Shown here: one piece after another, positions 25,757 through 34,713 of the stretch
How positions within the stretch are numbered: position 1 is the first letter of the stretch
How the letters are laid out: each line of letters begins with the position of its first letter
From: JBBQZP01 sp038207585
GTDB lineage: Bacteria > Pseudomonadota > Alphaproteobacteria > Rhodobacterales > Rhodobacteraceae
NCBI GenBank assembly: GCA_038207585.1
Contig: JBBQZP010000022.1
Location: forward strand, 1-64,000
Direction of reading: 5' to 3'
Length of the DNA stretch: 64,000 nt
Notes under the pieces: generated by a model
What the model saw: only the letters and a program-made list of their open reading frames with translations
Told to the model about the DNA's origin: nothing
Database searches by the model: none
Position numbers and translations under genes: made by a program

Positions 25757-26551
25757 TTAAATCTTTGGCGTGAAGCGCAGGCTCAGGCAGGACATACCGC
25801 CGTCCAGTTTGGCACATTCGCTGTTGCCGACCTCAACCACAGTGAACCCGGCCTCAATCAAAACATCGCGGGTGCGCGGAAAGCCTGCGGGAAACAGCAC
25901 GATGTCATTGAAGCGGATTGCGTTCGCGGCGGCTTCTTCGCCCTCGGCTGTGTGGATCACGCGGTAGCCGTCAAAACAGCCGGATGCCGCAAGGCGCGGC
26001 GTTGCAAGGATCGTTTCGGCGTCCATCAGCGAACAATCGGTCTTGAAATGCAGAACACCTGCCGGGGTGAACACCTCACGCACCCGGTGGCCCCAATCGG
26101 CAACAAGGCGGGTCAGTTCTTCAATACCAGCGGCATTGGTGCGGGCCGAGCGGCCAACGAGGATTTCGCTTTCGGTAACAAGAATATCGCCGCCCTCGAT
26201 GAACCCCGGTCCGGTAACGGGCCGCACATCGCCATAAAGGGCGCTTAGGTGCGGGGCCATTTCAGCCGCCTCGCCCAACCGCGACGGCGCACCGGGGCGC
26301 ATGATCACAGCCCCTTCGGGCAGGCAAAGTGCTGTATCTTCGACAAAAACGCTGTCCGGGTAGGCATCAAGGGGCGGCAGTTCCACCACGACCGCGCCCG
26401 TCGATTTCAGCGCCGCGATGTAATCCGCATGATGCGCCTGCATGCGCGCAAGGTCAGGCGCGCCGGTATCCACGGCGCGCAGGCCTTGCACAATCGACGG
26501 CGCTGGGCGGCGGGTGATGGCGTGACTGAAACGATAGGAACGGTCTGACAT
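25757..26551 (-). CDS. Dimethylarginine dimethylaminohydrolase (DDAH)
   Basis: 264-residue amidinotransferase-fold hydrolase that cleaves N-dimethylarginine, or a closely related guanidine, to citrulline and dimethylamine. Catalytic residues are present: Glu120/Asp122 in FIEGGDIL, His168 in GVLHFKTDCS and Cys255 in GGMSCLSL. Substrate-binding EDTALCLPEGAVIMRPG near residue 71 fits DDAH better than arginine deiminase, and the length (about 255-265) also fits. Cytoplasmic. It sits between two genes on the same strand without tight spacing, so it may have its own promoter. Confidence 0.9.
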   Translation of the reverse strand: MSDRSYRFSHAITRRPAPSIVQGLRAVDTGAPDLARMQAHHADYIAALKSTGAVVVELPPLDAYPDSVFVEDTALCLPEGAVIMRPGAPSRLGEAAEMAPHLSALYGDVRPVTGPGFIEGGDILVTESEILVGRSARTNAAGIEELTRLVADWGHRVREVFTPAGVLHFKTDCSLMDAETILATPRLAASGCFDGYRVIHTAEGEEAAANAIRFNDIVLFPAGFPRTRDVLIEAGFTVVEVGNSECAKLDGGMSCLSLRFTPKI

Positions 26552-26615
26552 GGCGACTTTCTACACAATTGCGGCCCCCGACAGTTTGGTGCGGGCAAAG
26601 GAAATCCTGCCCGCC

Positions 26616-28031
26616 CTACATCTGTTCTTCGGCCATTTCAAACAGCCAATGCGCTGTCAGACGCCGCACAGTCGAGGAATCGTAGCACGCGCCGTGTTCA
26701 AAGCCGTTCGATGTGGCCACATGCATGGGCGTCGCATGGATGCCCGACCCAGCATGTACCGTGCCGTCACCGGCTGCTGTCGGGCCCCGGATCTCGACGC
26801 TGCCTACCGTGGTCATGCCGTCGTCATATTCCGAATATGACGTGTGGAATTCGATGAAATCAACCGTTCCGGTGCCATCGGGTGCTGCAGAGTCGTTGGC
26901 GCCCCGCAAAGCGCCGCGTTGCCGCCCGCGCCAATCGACCTTGTCCCACGACAGATGGCTGCCCGAACTTGAATAGAACATCCGCGTGTTGGCGTGGAAG
27001 CCATTGGCCCCCAGATCGGTGTGAAACCGCGAGGCCCGACCAAGCGCTGCGCGGAACTGCCCGAAGGCAGAGGTGCCGCGACGGTCGCCTTCGGCATCCA
27101 GAAGCCGGGCGTCAATCAGCCGCCACCACTCGGTCTGGTTCAGATAGACTTCGGAGTAGGGGTCGGAGGTCGGTTTGGAAACAAGGTCGGTCGCGTCACG
27201 GTCGGTGACCCGCAGCCAGCGGTTGGTGCCATCGACGCGCTTGTGGCGGCGGTTTGGCAACAATTCCAGCGCGCCCGGCATGTTGCCCGCCGTCGCCGTG
27301 ACCTCGGCCGCGTTCCAGCCCAGAACCATCGACGCCGCACCCTCAAACCCTGCACGCATGCGTTTGTAGGTGGCGGGCGCTCCCTCGGTCGGCATGGCGC
27401 CGTGGATCACACCGTGCACCTTGCCTTCGCCGCCCGACAGCTTGCAGAACCCGCGCGCGACAAGCCCGCCCATGGAGTGCGTCAGCAAAACCGGCTTCAG
27501 CACGCGCCGCCCGGACGCGTCGTGCAGGCGGTGACAGTCGGCAACGGCGGTATCGACAAGGTCCGACAGGCTTTGCCGCGACCCGACGCCCGCCCCGGAA
27601 TCGCGGTTCGTGTTGGACCAGTTGTAGGGATAGGCCCAGACTTCATACTTCAGGTTGAAACACCCCGTCGGCACCGGGGCACCACCGCCCGGCGTGGCGG
27701 CCGTAAACTCCAGCCACGACAGGAAAGACAGATAGGACGGCTGATGCACCCCGCCCCAGTTCCGGTCGATCCGCCTCTGGTTCAGCGTGCCGCCAACATT
27801 GCCGTAATCCACGCTCAGGAAGTTCGCATTATGGCCGCTTCCCGCAGGCCCCACCATGTCGCGCCGCCGTTCCTGCGCGCCGCTGAAGTAATGGCCCAGC
27901 GCCCGCCAGTTCGTCGGCGGGTCCCACACCACCCGGCCCGATCCGCGCTGACGCAGGCGTGACCCCATGATGCCGGGAATGAAGATGATCGGCAGGACCG
28001 ACAGTTCGGGGCAGGTGTGTGTTGCGGTCAT
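26616..28031 (-). CDS. T6SS-type lipase effector candidate
   Basis: 471-residue alpha/beta hydrolase of the LCAT/PGAP1-like lipase group. PIIFIPGIMGSRLR near residue 15 holds the oxyanion segment, VLLTHSMGGLVARGF the nucleophile Ser186, and MPTEGAPATYKRM the following loop; the YPYNWSNTNRDSG segment (about 134-146) is typical of these large lipases. There is no signal peptide, consistent with delivery by another route. It starts 3 bp after the immunity-like gene, which follows a DUF4123 chaperone gene. This order (chaperone, immunity, effector) is the reason to propose a type VI phospholipase effector of the Tle group. Which Tle class cannot be decided here. Confidence 0.75.
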   Translation of the reverse strand: MTATHTCPELSVLPIIFIPGIMGSRLRQRGSGRVVWDPPTNWRALGHYFSGAQERRRDMVGPAGSGHNANFLSVDYGNVGGTLNQRRIDRNWGGVHQPSYLSFLSWLEFTAATPGGGAPVPTGCFNLKYEVWAYPYNWSNTNRDSGAGVGSRQSLSDLVDTAVADCHRLHDASGRRVLKPVLLTHSMGGLVARGFCKLSGGEGKVHGVIHGAMPTEGAPATYKRMRAGFEGAASMVLGWNAAEVTATAGNMPGALELLPNRRHKRVDGTNRWLRVTDRDATDLVSKPTSDPYSEVYLNQTEWWRLIDARLLDAEGDRRGTSAFGQFRAALGRASRFHTDLGANGFHANTRMFYSSSGSHLSWDKVDWRGRQRGALRGANDSAAPDGTGTVDFIEFHTSYSEYDDGMTTVGSVEIRGPTAAGDGTVHAGSGIHATPMHVATSNGFEHGACYDSSTVRRLTAHWLFEMAEEQM

Positions 28032-28034
28032 CGC

Positions 28035-29021
28035 TCAGCGCCTTTGCCGCAGGCTGCTCAGCGCCCCGTCCCAAAGAGCGGCCATCGCCGGTTCGTCATA
28101 GGGCGCGCCATCCAGATCGTTGCCCCATTTTTCCAGCGAAATCCGGATCGACACGCCGCCCTGTCCGTCAGGCGTGCCCGCAGGGGTGCCGCCGACATAG
28201 ACAAAACGGATCGCCTCGCCCGCGACCCATTCGGTTTCACCGCGCTGGCGCAATTCAGTGCCGGGAAAGCCTGCAACCGTGCGATTGGTCGCGGCGGGGT
28301 GCGAGGGAGGCTCTTGCGCAGGCGCGGGCTGGCCTTCGCCGCGCTGCACCAGCGTGATTTCCAGCGCCATGTTGTCTTCGGCCGCTGTCTTGAAGGCAAA
28401 GGATACGGTTTCGGCGTCAACCGGGGCCACGACCTGCGCGCCAAGGATGCAGGACGACGCAGCGCCCGGCATTTCGTCTTCGTCCAGCGGCTGCATGCCT
28501 GTTGCCACATGCGCAAGGGTTGCGGTGGTTTCGCGGCGCAGGTCGCCCGCTTCGTTCACGACGATATCGCCGGTCGCGCGCATCATCTGACCCCGGCGCA
28601 GGGCATAGACTTCTCGCCGGGTTGTGTCGGTTGCAAAGACCGGATCATCGGCGACTTCGGCCAGAACAAGCCCCGGCATCCCCTCCAGCGGATCGCGTGA
28701 CACAAGTCGCAGGGTAACCCCCTGATCATCCTGCACCAGCCCCCGGCCCACCGCATCGCCGCGCGCGTCTATCAGGCGGCGCAGATCCTGATCGGAGCCT
28801 TGGCCCAGACGCTCAACCCGGGTGGTGCCGAAACTGTGCCCGATCTCGACCGGGGTGAATTCGGCGGGCAGATCAAGCGCAAAACGCCCGATGCACCAAT
28901 GGCGCGGGGTTTGGGTCATTGTGGTTTCCTTTGTCGGGGAGGGGGCCGTTTCGGCCCGCAAGGCAAGCGGCATGGCAAGCGCAATGGTTAGCAGACCGGC
29001 CATTGCGCGTGTCCGGATCAT
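28035..29021 (-). CDS. Tli4-like periplasmic immunity protein
   Basis: 328-residue exported protein. ATG 29021 overlaps the stop of the upstream DUF4123 gene as ATGA, so translation is coupled; the frame is open ten codons further upstream. Signal peptide MIRTRAMAGLLTIALAMPLA ends near residue 23 at LRA/ETAP. The mature start TPRHWCIGRFALDLPAEF resembles the Tli4 N-terminal domain, and the C-terminal segment VSIRISLEKWGNDLDG matches Tli4 C-domain spacing. Tli4 family members bind and inactivate Tle4-type lipases in the periplasm, where a T6SS lipase would act on the cell's own membranes. It is followed by the lipase gene after 3 bp. Confidence 0.65.
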   Translation of the reverse strand: MIRTRAMAGLLTIALAMPLALRAETAPSPTKETTMTQTPRHWCIGRFALDLPAEFTPVEIGHSFGTTRVERLGQGSDQDLRRLIDARGDAVGRGLVQDDQGVTLRLVSRDPLEGMPGLVLAEVADDPVFATDTTRREVYALRRGQMMRATGDIVVNEAGDLRRETTATLAHVATGMQPLDEDEMPGAASSCILGAQVVAPVDAETVSFAFKTAAEDNMALEITLVQRGEGQPAPAQEPPSHPAATNRTVAGFPGTELRQRGETEWVAGEAIRFVYVGGTPAGTPDGQGGVSIRISLEKWGNDLDGAPYDEPAMAALWDGALSSLRQRR

Positions 29022-30079
29022 GCTGCTGTCCCTGCCTGTTGCAGATGCCAAAGCCGCACCGAAGGGCCAATGGCGGGGTTGGACAGTGTCTGCATCGTTT
29101 CGGGTGGAATCCGCGCGGCTTCAAGGGCGTAGTCGCGCAGAAGGCACGCCATGGCCGCGCGCCGCGCATCGGTTTTGCGAAACCCCGTCGTGATCAGCCA
29201 GCTGCGCACCTGTGCCAGACGATCCTGCAGGGCGGCGTCCGGTGCTACGATATCGCAGTCGGCGCAAACGGCCGCAATATCTTCGCGCGCGTTACGCGCC
29301 GCAACAGCACGGTCCAGTGCCACCTTGGTTTGTGGGCCCAGAACGGCGGGTCCGGCGACCTTGTCCGGACGACCGGGGCCGTAGACGTGAAACCGGGGGC
29401 CATCACGCCACAAAACCTGATGCCCACCCGCCAGAAGCCGCGCGCCAAAGCCCTCTGCGGCAGCCTCCGGGCGGATCAACCCTTGCCAGAACGCCGGTTC
29501 GGCCATGCGGACATAAAGCCAGGCCCCCGTGTCGTCGGTGACCTTGATGAACTTGCGAAAATGCTTGAACACCTGTTCAAACCCGGACTGCGAGCGGATG
29601 AATATTCCGGGGTTCGTGCGCCACAGATACCACGGCACATCTCCTTGAGGATCATCGGTGAAAAGATATCGGGTGAACCGGTTTCCCGGCTCCAGCCGGA
29701 CCAGCCACGGGGCCACATCCTTCAGCGCCTCGAAGGGTCGCCCTTTGAAAAAGCAACGATGCTCCAGTTCCGAGCTTTCCAGCAATTCCACCAGCCCCGT
29801 CACCTTTGCGGCATCAAGCAGCGCGAACGTCTCTGTGTGTGGCTGCTGTCCGGGGGCACCCGTCATGGTTTGCGCGTCGGGCGTTTGCTGCCCGAAAAGG
29901 GCTGTTCTGATCGCGTGCGGAATGTCGTCATCCGGCGCATCGGGATCAAAGCCGCCGTTCAGCGGTTCGACAGTATCTATGACGGCAAGAGCGGGCGACG
30001 CTGGCAGTGTGGAACCTGAAGGTGCGGTTGACGTGGCATTCATGGACCAGACATCACCCGGATCGTTCGAAACTGTCAT
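29018..30079 (-). CDS. DUF4123-domain T6SS effector chaperone
   Basis: 353 residues from ATG 30079; another ATG at 30043 and an open frame to 30178 leave the start uncertain. DUF4123 core from about residues 80 to 205: LLDAAKVTGLVELLESSELEHRCFFKG, DVAPWLVRLE, PGIFIRSQSGFEQVFKHFRKFIKV and WLYVRMAEPAFWQGL. DUF4123 (TEC/Tap) proteins load specific effectors onto VgrG and are nearly always encoded next to the effector. Here it heads a three-gene cassette with overlap to the immunity gene (ATGA). No vgrG or tssBC is within the window, so the cassette is an orphan as far as can be seen. Confidence 0.85.
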   Translation of the reverse strand: MTVSNDPGDVWSMNATSTAPSGSTLPASPALAVIDTVEPLNGGFDPDAPDDDIPHAIRTALFGQQTPDAQTMTGAPGQQPHTETFALLDAAKVTGLVELLESSELEHRCFFKGRPFEALKDVAPWLVRLEPGNRFTRYLFTDDPQGDVPWYLWRTNPGIFIRSQSGFEQVFKHFRKFIKVTDDTGAWLYVRMAEPAFWQGLIRPEAAAEGFGARLLAGGHQVLWRDGPRFHVYGPGRPDKVAGPAVLGPQTKVALDRAVAARNAREDIAAVCADCDIVAPDAALQDRLAQVRSWLITTGFRKTDARRAAMACLLRDYALEAARIPPETMQTLSNPAIGPSVRLWHLQQAGTAA

Positions 30080-30217
30080 ATTTACCCGACTGATGTGGTC
30101 AAAAACTCTGGAAACGGAATGGCCTAGGACAGAACCTCGCATCTGTTGCGATTCGACGCAATCCCGGCAGGGTCGCACGTCACCCGGAACCGGGCCCTTG
30201 CGATGCAGGCATGATCG

Positions 30218-31267
30218 TCAGGCGGCGTGCAGCGCATCCAGAACGGCGCTTGCGATCCGGGCTTTTGCGCCCGGACCGGGCCGCCGCAGCCCCGCCTTGG
30301 CCGAGGCGGCGGCCATTTTTCCGCGCAAAAGCGGATCTTCCAGAAGCGCGCCCAACGCTCCCGCAAACTCTGCCGGTGCGTCAGGCGGCACCAGCCGACC
30401 TGCGTCGCGCGGCACTGTTTGTGGTACGGCACCCACGCTGCAGCCGACAATCGGCAGCCCGTTGACCAAGGCTTCGTCAAAGACCATTCCATAGCCTTCA
30501 TAGCGCGTCGCCAGTGCAAAGATCGACGCGCGGCGATAGAGTACGTCCAGCGCCTCGCGCTCGATCTGGCCAGCAAAACGGACCCGGTCCGAAAGGCCCA
30601 GTCGGTCGCGCAAATCGGTCAGAAGGGCCGCCTGTCCGGCTTCGTGTTCCTTGCCTACGATGACCGCCTGCCAGTCGCGGGTTTTCAGCCGCGCCAGCGC
30701 CTGCAACAGCGTGTCATGCCCCTTGCGCGGGTGCAAAAGGCCGACGCTCAGGATCAGGGGCGGATCGACGGGGGCCGATACTCCGGTTGCAGGTGCAACG
30801 CCGGGGGGGGCAATCGTGATCAGCGCAGGGTTGGCGCCGTAACGGTCGGTCAGAATGGCGCGTGTGTGCGGGCTGGGCACGATCACCGCTTTGGCCAATC
30901 GCAGATTGTCCCGCTCGGTCTGGAACAGATGCTGCGCGCGGGCGTCAGACAGACCGGTTTCCAGCGCCAGCGGATGATGGATCATTGCCACGATGGGGGC
31001 TTTAACGCGGGCCAGACCTGCCGTCGCAATCGCCCCGAACACCAGCCCGTCAATGATGACCGGACGCGAGGGTTCAAGGCCGCAAAGCTGCGCTTCAGCA
31101 TCCTGCATGTCGGCAGCGGTCGGGTCGGGAAAGCTTGCCGCAAGGCGCAAGTGGGCAACATCGTGGCCCAGCGCGCGAAGCCCGTCCAGCAACTGGCGTT
31201 CGTAGATAAAGCCTCCGGTCAGGGTTTCATGGTCACCCGGAATGGCAAAGGCGGCGGGTCGGGTCAT
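30218..31267 (-). CDS. GT4-family glycosyltransferase (GT-B fold)
   Basis: 349-residue retaining glycosyltransferase. ATG 31267 overlaps the permease stop as ATGA. The N-terminal domain begins AAFAIPGDHETLTGGFIYERQLLDGL; the C-terminal nucleotide-binding domain starts near residue 167 with PLILSVGLLHPRKGHDTLLQALARL and ends with RYEGYGMVFDEALVNGLPIVGCSVGAVPQ, the E-x7-E signature of GT4. Donor sugar unknown. Its translational coupling to an ABC transporter for a thiamine-precursor-like substrate is unusual and may be accidental or point to a glycosylated substrate. Confidence 0.88.
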   Translation of the reverse strand: MTRPAAFAIPGDHETLTGGFIYERQLLDGLRALGHDVAHLRLAASFPDPTAADMQDAEAQLCGLEPSRPVIIDGLVFGAIATAGLARVKAPIVAMIHHPLALETGLSDARAQHLFQTERDNLRLAKAVIVPSPHTRAILTDRYGANPALITIAPPGVAPATGVSAPVDPPLILSVGLLHPRKGHDTLLQALARLKTRDWQAVIVGKEHEAGQAALLTDLRDRLGLSDRVRFAGQIEREALDVLYRRASIFALATRYEGYGMVFDEALVNGLPIVGCSVGAVPQTVPRDAGRLVPPDAPAEFAGALGALLEDPLLRGKMAAASAKAGLRRPGPGAKARIASAVLDALHAA

Positions 31268-32853
31268 CGCTTTGCCTGCTCGGGTGCGTATCGCGCGTGG
31301 ATGTGTTGCTCGATCAGGCCAACCAGCGCGTAAAGCAGTGCAGACACCAGCGTGATTGCCACGACGCAAGCCCACAGCATGTCATAGTCCGAAACGGACG
31401 CCGACAGCGCCATCAGGCTTCCGATGCCTCGCCCGGTAGCCAGCCATTCCACCACCGTCACCGCCAGAATCGACCCCGGCACCGCCATGCGTGCAGCGGC
31501 CATCAGCGCGGGCAGCATTGCGGGCATCTGCACATGCGCCAGCCGCAACCATCGACCGGCGCGGTAACAGCGCAGCACATCCATGATCTGCCCCGGAGCC
31601 TGCGCCAACCCGTGCAGGCAGGCAATCAGCGTCGGGAAAAACACCATGATGGCCACAAGGCTGATCGCGCCCGCCCCGCCGCGCCCCAGAAGCAAGATCA
31701 CCAGCGGCGCCGTGGTGATGATCGGCACCGACCGCAGCGCCACGGCCAAGGGCATCGCCACGCGCCCGGCCATCGGCACCAGCACGACCACCATCGCAAG
31801 CCCCGCACCAAGGCCAAGCCCGGCGATGTATCCCGGCACTGTGGTGGCAAGGGTCTGCGCCATCGCCTGTGCCAACGTGCGTCGCGTCAGGGCGGCATCG
31901 GCGTCCAGAAAGACCGCGCTGAACACGGCATCGGGGCGTTTGGCGAAGAACGGGCTCAGGTCAAACGCCGCCATCCCCGCCCACCACAGAAAAAGCGCAA
32001 GACCCGCCACGATCAGCGTTGATGGAACCGCGGGACGGGCACGCGGCGCGGCGGGCGGGGCCAGCAGAACCGGCGGCGGCGCGTCCATAACCCGCCGCGC
32101 CAACGCGCCGATCAGGCCATGCGCAAGGATCGAGACGGCAGCGGCAAGGCTGGCCACCGCCCACGTTGCCTCGGCATCCAAAGCGCGGATCGCGGCGATG
32201 GTCAGCACGCCAAGCCCGCGTTCCGCCCCGGTGAATTCCCCCACCATCGCGCCAAGGATTGCCGCCGGGGCGGCGATCTGAAGCCCCGCGAACAGATAGG
32301 GCAGGGCCGCCCGTGCCCGCACCACAATCAGCGCCGTCCACCGCCCGCGACCATAGCTGCGCACAAGGTCGAACCACGCGGCAGGTGCCGCCCGCAGCCC
32401 CACGATCAACGGGATATAGGTGGTGTAATACACCGCCAGCGCCGCCAGCGTAATCTGCGGCCCGGCCCCTGCGCCGAACAGCACACGCAGGATCGGCCCG
32501 GTGGCGACCAGCGGCAGGCAAAAGACCAACAGCGCCAGCCCCGATACGACCCGCTCGGACTTCGGCAGCAGAATGGCGATCATGGCAAGTGCTGCGGCGG
32601 CAATGTTGCCCGCCGCAAATCCGATGCCCGCGTTGGTAAGGGTTTCGCCAAGGGCACGGCTCAGCACCCCGCTGTTCGTCAGCGTGTATTCGGCCACAGC
32701 CACGGGGCCGACCAGCATCCGCGTGCCCGAAAGCGCCTGCGCTGCCAGTTCCCACCCTGCAAAAAACAACAGCGTCGCAAGGATCGTCGGCAGAACCGCC
32801 CCGGCGGTTGCGATTGGGGTTGCAGGAGACGGGCGCAGAGCGGCGCTGGTCAT
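31264..32853 (-). CDS. ABC permease, two fused BPD domains
   Basis: 529-residue inner-membrane permease consisting of two copies of the BPD_transp_1 domain. The EAA-type coupling loops match each other: ILGAMVGEFTGAERGLGVL near residue 200 and ILAVTVVEWLATGRGIGSL near 468, direct evidence of a fusion of two permeases. ATG 32853 overlaps the ATPase stop by ATGA. Related binding-protein systems normally use two copies of a single-domain permease such as ThiX. Probably carries a pyrimidine or other small organosulfonate/thiamine-precursor-like solute; the substrate is inferred from the binding protein family. Confidence 0.88.
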   Translation of the reverse strand: MTSAALRPSPATPIATAGAVLPTILATLLFFAGWELAAQALSGTRMLVGPVAVAEYTLTNSGVLSRALGETLTNAGIGFAAGNIAAAALAMIAILLPKSERVVSGLALLVFCLPLVATGPILRVLFGAGAGPQITLAALAVYYTTYIPLIVGLRAAPAAWFDLVRSYGRGRWTALIVVRARAALPYLFAGLQIAAPAAILGAMVGEFTGAERGLGVLTIAAIRALDAEATWAVASLAAAVSILAHGLIGALARRVMDAPPPVLLAPPAAPRARPAVPSTLIVAGLALFLWWAGMAAFDLSPFFAKRPDAVFSAVFLDADAALTRRTLAQAMAQTLATTVPGYIAGLGLGAGLAMVVVLVPMAGRVAMPLAVALRSVPIITTAPLVILLLGRGGAGAISLVAIMVFFPTLIACLHGLAQAPGQIMDVLRCYRAGRWLRLAHVQMPAMLPALMAAARMAVPGSILAVTVVEWLATGRGIGSLMALSASVSDYDMLWACVVAITLVSALLYALVGLIEQHIHARYAPEQAKR

Positions 32854-33641
32854 TGCGCGGCGAGGCGCGGCTGACCCTGCGCCATGCCCTGCATCAAGGC
32901 TGCACCCACCGCATGGGCCACAGCGCGGAACGCATCGGTTGACGCCATGCCCGACAGGCGCGGGCGATCCAGCGGCACGGCGATATCGGCCACGACGCGC
33001 GCCGGGCGGGGCGAGAATACCAAAATACGGTCGGCCAGCAGCACCGCCTCGCTGATCGAATGGGTCACAAGCAGGGTGGTTGTCGCGCGCGCCTCCCACA
33101 GGGGCGGCAGATCTTCGGCCAGTTGCAGGCGCGTCAACTCGTCAACCGCACCAAAGGGTTCATCCAGCAAAAGCACTGCCGGTTCGGTGATCATGGCGCG
33201 GGCGATTGCCGCGCGCTGGCGCATACCGCCTGACAAAGCCGCCGGTCGGGTGTCGGCAAAACCGTCCAACCCGACGAGTGAGATCAAACGGGCAATCGCG
33301 GCCTCGTCCACCGGACGCCGCGCCAGCTTCAGCGCCAGCGCTACATTGCCGCGCAGACTGCGCCATGGCAACAGCGACGGGTCCTGAAACGCCATTGAAA
33401 GACGCCCCGCCGCCGCTTGTTCGGTCGGTGACAGGCCACTAATCGTGATGTCGCCCGCCGTTGGCGACTCCAACCCCGCAACCAGCCGCAACAACGTGGA
33501 TTTGCCGCAGCCTGACGGGCCAACAAGCGCGGTTGTCTGACCGGCGGCAAGTGTCACATCCAAGGGCGCCAGCACTTGCGTTGTGCCAAACCGGTGCGCG
33601 AGGCCCGTGCACCGAATATCAAAGGCGGGTTCAGGTGCCAT
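32850..33641 (-). CDS. ABC transporter ATPase (ThiZ/SsuB-like)
   Basis: 263-residue nucleotide-binding subunit. Walker A GPSGCGKST at 41-49, signature LSGGMRQRAAIARA near residue 135, Walker B VLLLDEPFGAVDEL near 158, H-loop VTHSISEA near 193. ATG 33641 lies within the last codons of the binding-protein gene, overlapping it by 11 bp. Best similarity by motif is to ATPases of the nitrate/sulfonate/thiamine-precursor group. Energises the permease encoded next. Confidence 0.92.
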   Translation of the reverse strand: MAPEPAFDIRCTGLAHRFGTTQVLAPLDVTLAAGQTTALVGPSGCGKSTLLRLVAGLESPTAGDITISGLSPTEQAAAGRLSMAFQDPSLLPWRSLRGNVALALKLARRPVDEAAIARLISLVGLDGFADTRPAALSGGMRQRAAIARAMITEPAVLLLDEPFGAVDELTRLQLAEDLPPLWEARATTTLLVTHSISEAVLLADRILVFSPRPARVVADIAVPLDRPRLSGMASTDAFRAVAHAVGAALMQGMAQGQPRLAAQ

Positions 33642-34629
33642 GAATCTCGTCAAGGATAGAGCGGTCCCAAAGATCGGGCGTGACCGTGCGGCCCAGCAGC
33701 GCCAGCGTTGCAATATTGGCCTGCACGGTTTCATCCGTCCACCAGCCAAAGCCGTTCTTGTCGGTCAGATCGGAAAACATCAGCGGAACCTGCCGCGCCG
33801 CCTGCAGCTTTTGCGTGGGAAGATCCAACCCTGCATCGGGATAGCTTGCAAGGGTCAGTTCTGCCGCCGCATCGGTATCGGCGCGGTAGGCCTGCCATCC
33901 CAGCACCTCGCCCGCGATCAGGGCGCGCACCTGATCGCGGCGGTTGGCAAGGCTGTCTTCGGTGGCAATATAGGTCTGCGAATGAACCGAATAGCCATGA
34001 TCGGCCAGCAGCATCGTCACGCTTTCAATGCCTTGCACGGCCATCGCCACCGGCAGATCGGTTTCCCAGCACAGCAGACAATCCACGTCGCCCGCAAGCA
34101 GCGGCTGGGCCGCGTATTGCGTCGGCACCACTTCGATGCCTGCAATATCGACGTTGTTCAGCTTGCACAGCGCCGCAAGCACCGGCGTGTTCGCCAGCGC
34201 CATGCCGATACGCTTGCCCACCAGATCGGAGGGGCTGTTGACCGGGTTCGCGGGCAGGGATGCAATGACGAACGGGTTTTTCTGCATCGCCACGGCAATG
34301 ATGCGGAACGGCGCACCTTCGGCGACCGCAGCGGCAGTATAGTCAGCCGCCGAAATGCCCACCAACGCCGTGCCCGATACCACGGGCGGCTCAACCGGGG
34401 CGTTCGGGCCGCCCTGCATCAGTGCCACCTCAAGCCCGGCATCCCGCCAGAAACCGCGATCCTGCGCGATATAGCTTCCCGCGAACTGGACCGAGTGCAG
34501 CCACGACAGTTGCAGACCAACGGCTGTCTGTGCCTTGGCACGCAGCGGGGCAATCCCAAGACCGGCAGCGGCAAATGCACCGCCTGCCAATGTCAATGCC
34601 TGACGGCGGTTCGGATTTGGCTGTCGCAT
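33631..34629 (-). CDS. NMT1/THI5-like substrate-binding protein
   Basis: 332-residue periplasmic binding protein. The N-terminus has twin arginines and a hydrophobic stretch (NRRQALTLAGGAFAAAGLG), so Tat export is likely, with cleavage near residue 33. The mature domain opens with LQLSWLHSVQFAGSYIAQDRGFWRDAGLEV, the NMT1/THI5 signature of ThiY-type proteins that bind formylaminopyrimidine-like thiamine precursors. First gene of the ABC set, separated from yceI by 84 bp. A TPP riboswitch was looked for upstream and not found. Substrate assignment is tentative; sulfonate or other aromatic ligands remain possible. Confidence 0.8.
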   Translation of the reverse strand: MRQPNPNRRQALTLAGGAFAAAGLGIAPLRAKAQTAVGLQLSWLHSVQFAGSYIAQDRGFWRDAGLEVALMQGGPNAPVEPPVVSGTALVGISAADYTAAAVAEGAPFRIIAVAMQKNPFVIASLPANPVNSPSDLVGKRIGMALANTPVLAALCKLNNVDIAGIEVVPTQYAAQPLLAGDVDCLLCWETDLPVAMAVQGIESVTMLLADHGYSVHSQTYIATEDSLANRRDQVRALIAGEVLGWQAYRADTDAAAELTLASYPDAGLDLPTQKLQAARQVPLMFSDLTDKNGFGWWTDETVQANIATLALLGRTVTPDLWDRSILDEIHGT

Positions 34630-34713
34630 CGTGTTCCTTTCAAGTGTCTTTTTCGATCTAGAGGCGGCACACGGCGAGGCAACAGAAATCGGGCCATCCG
34701 GGGCGCGGGCGCG

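Noticed and set aside
34630..34713. Possible TPP riboswitch before the ABC binding protein
   Set aside because: The 84-bp spacer is too short and lacks the CTGAGA-type core.
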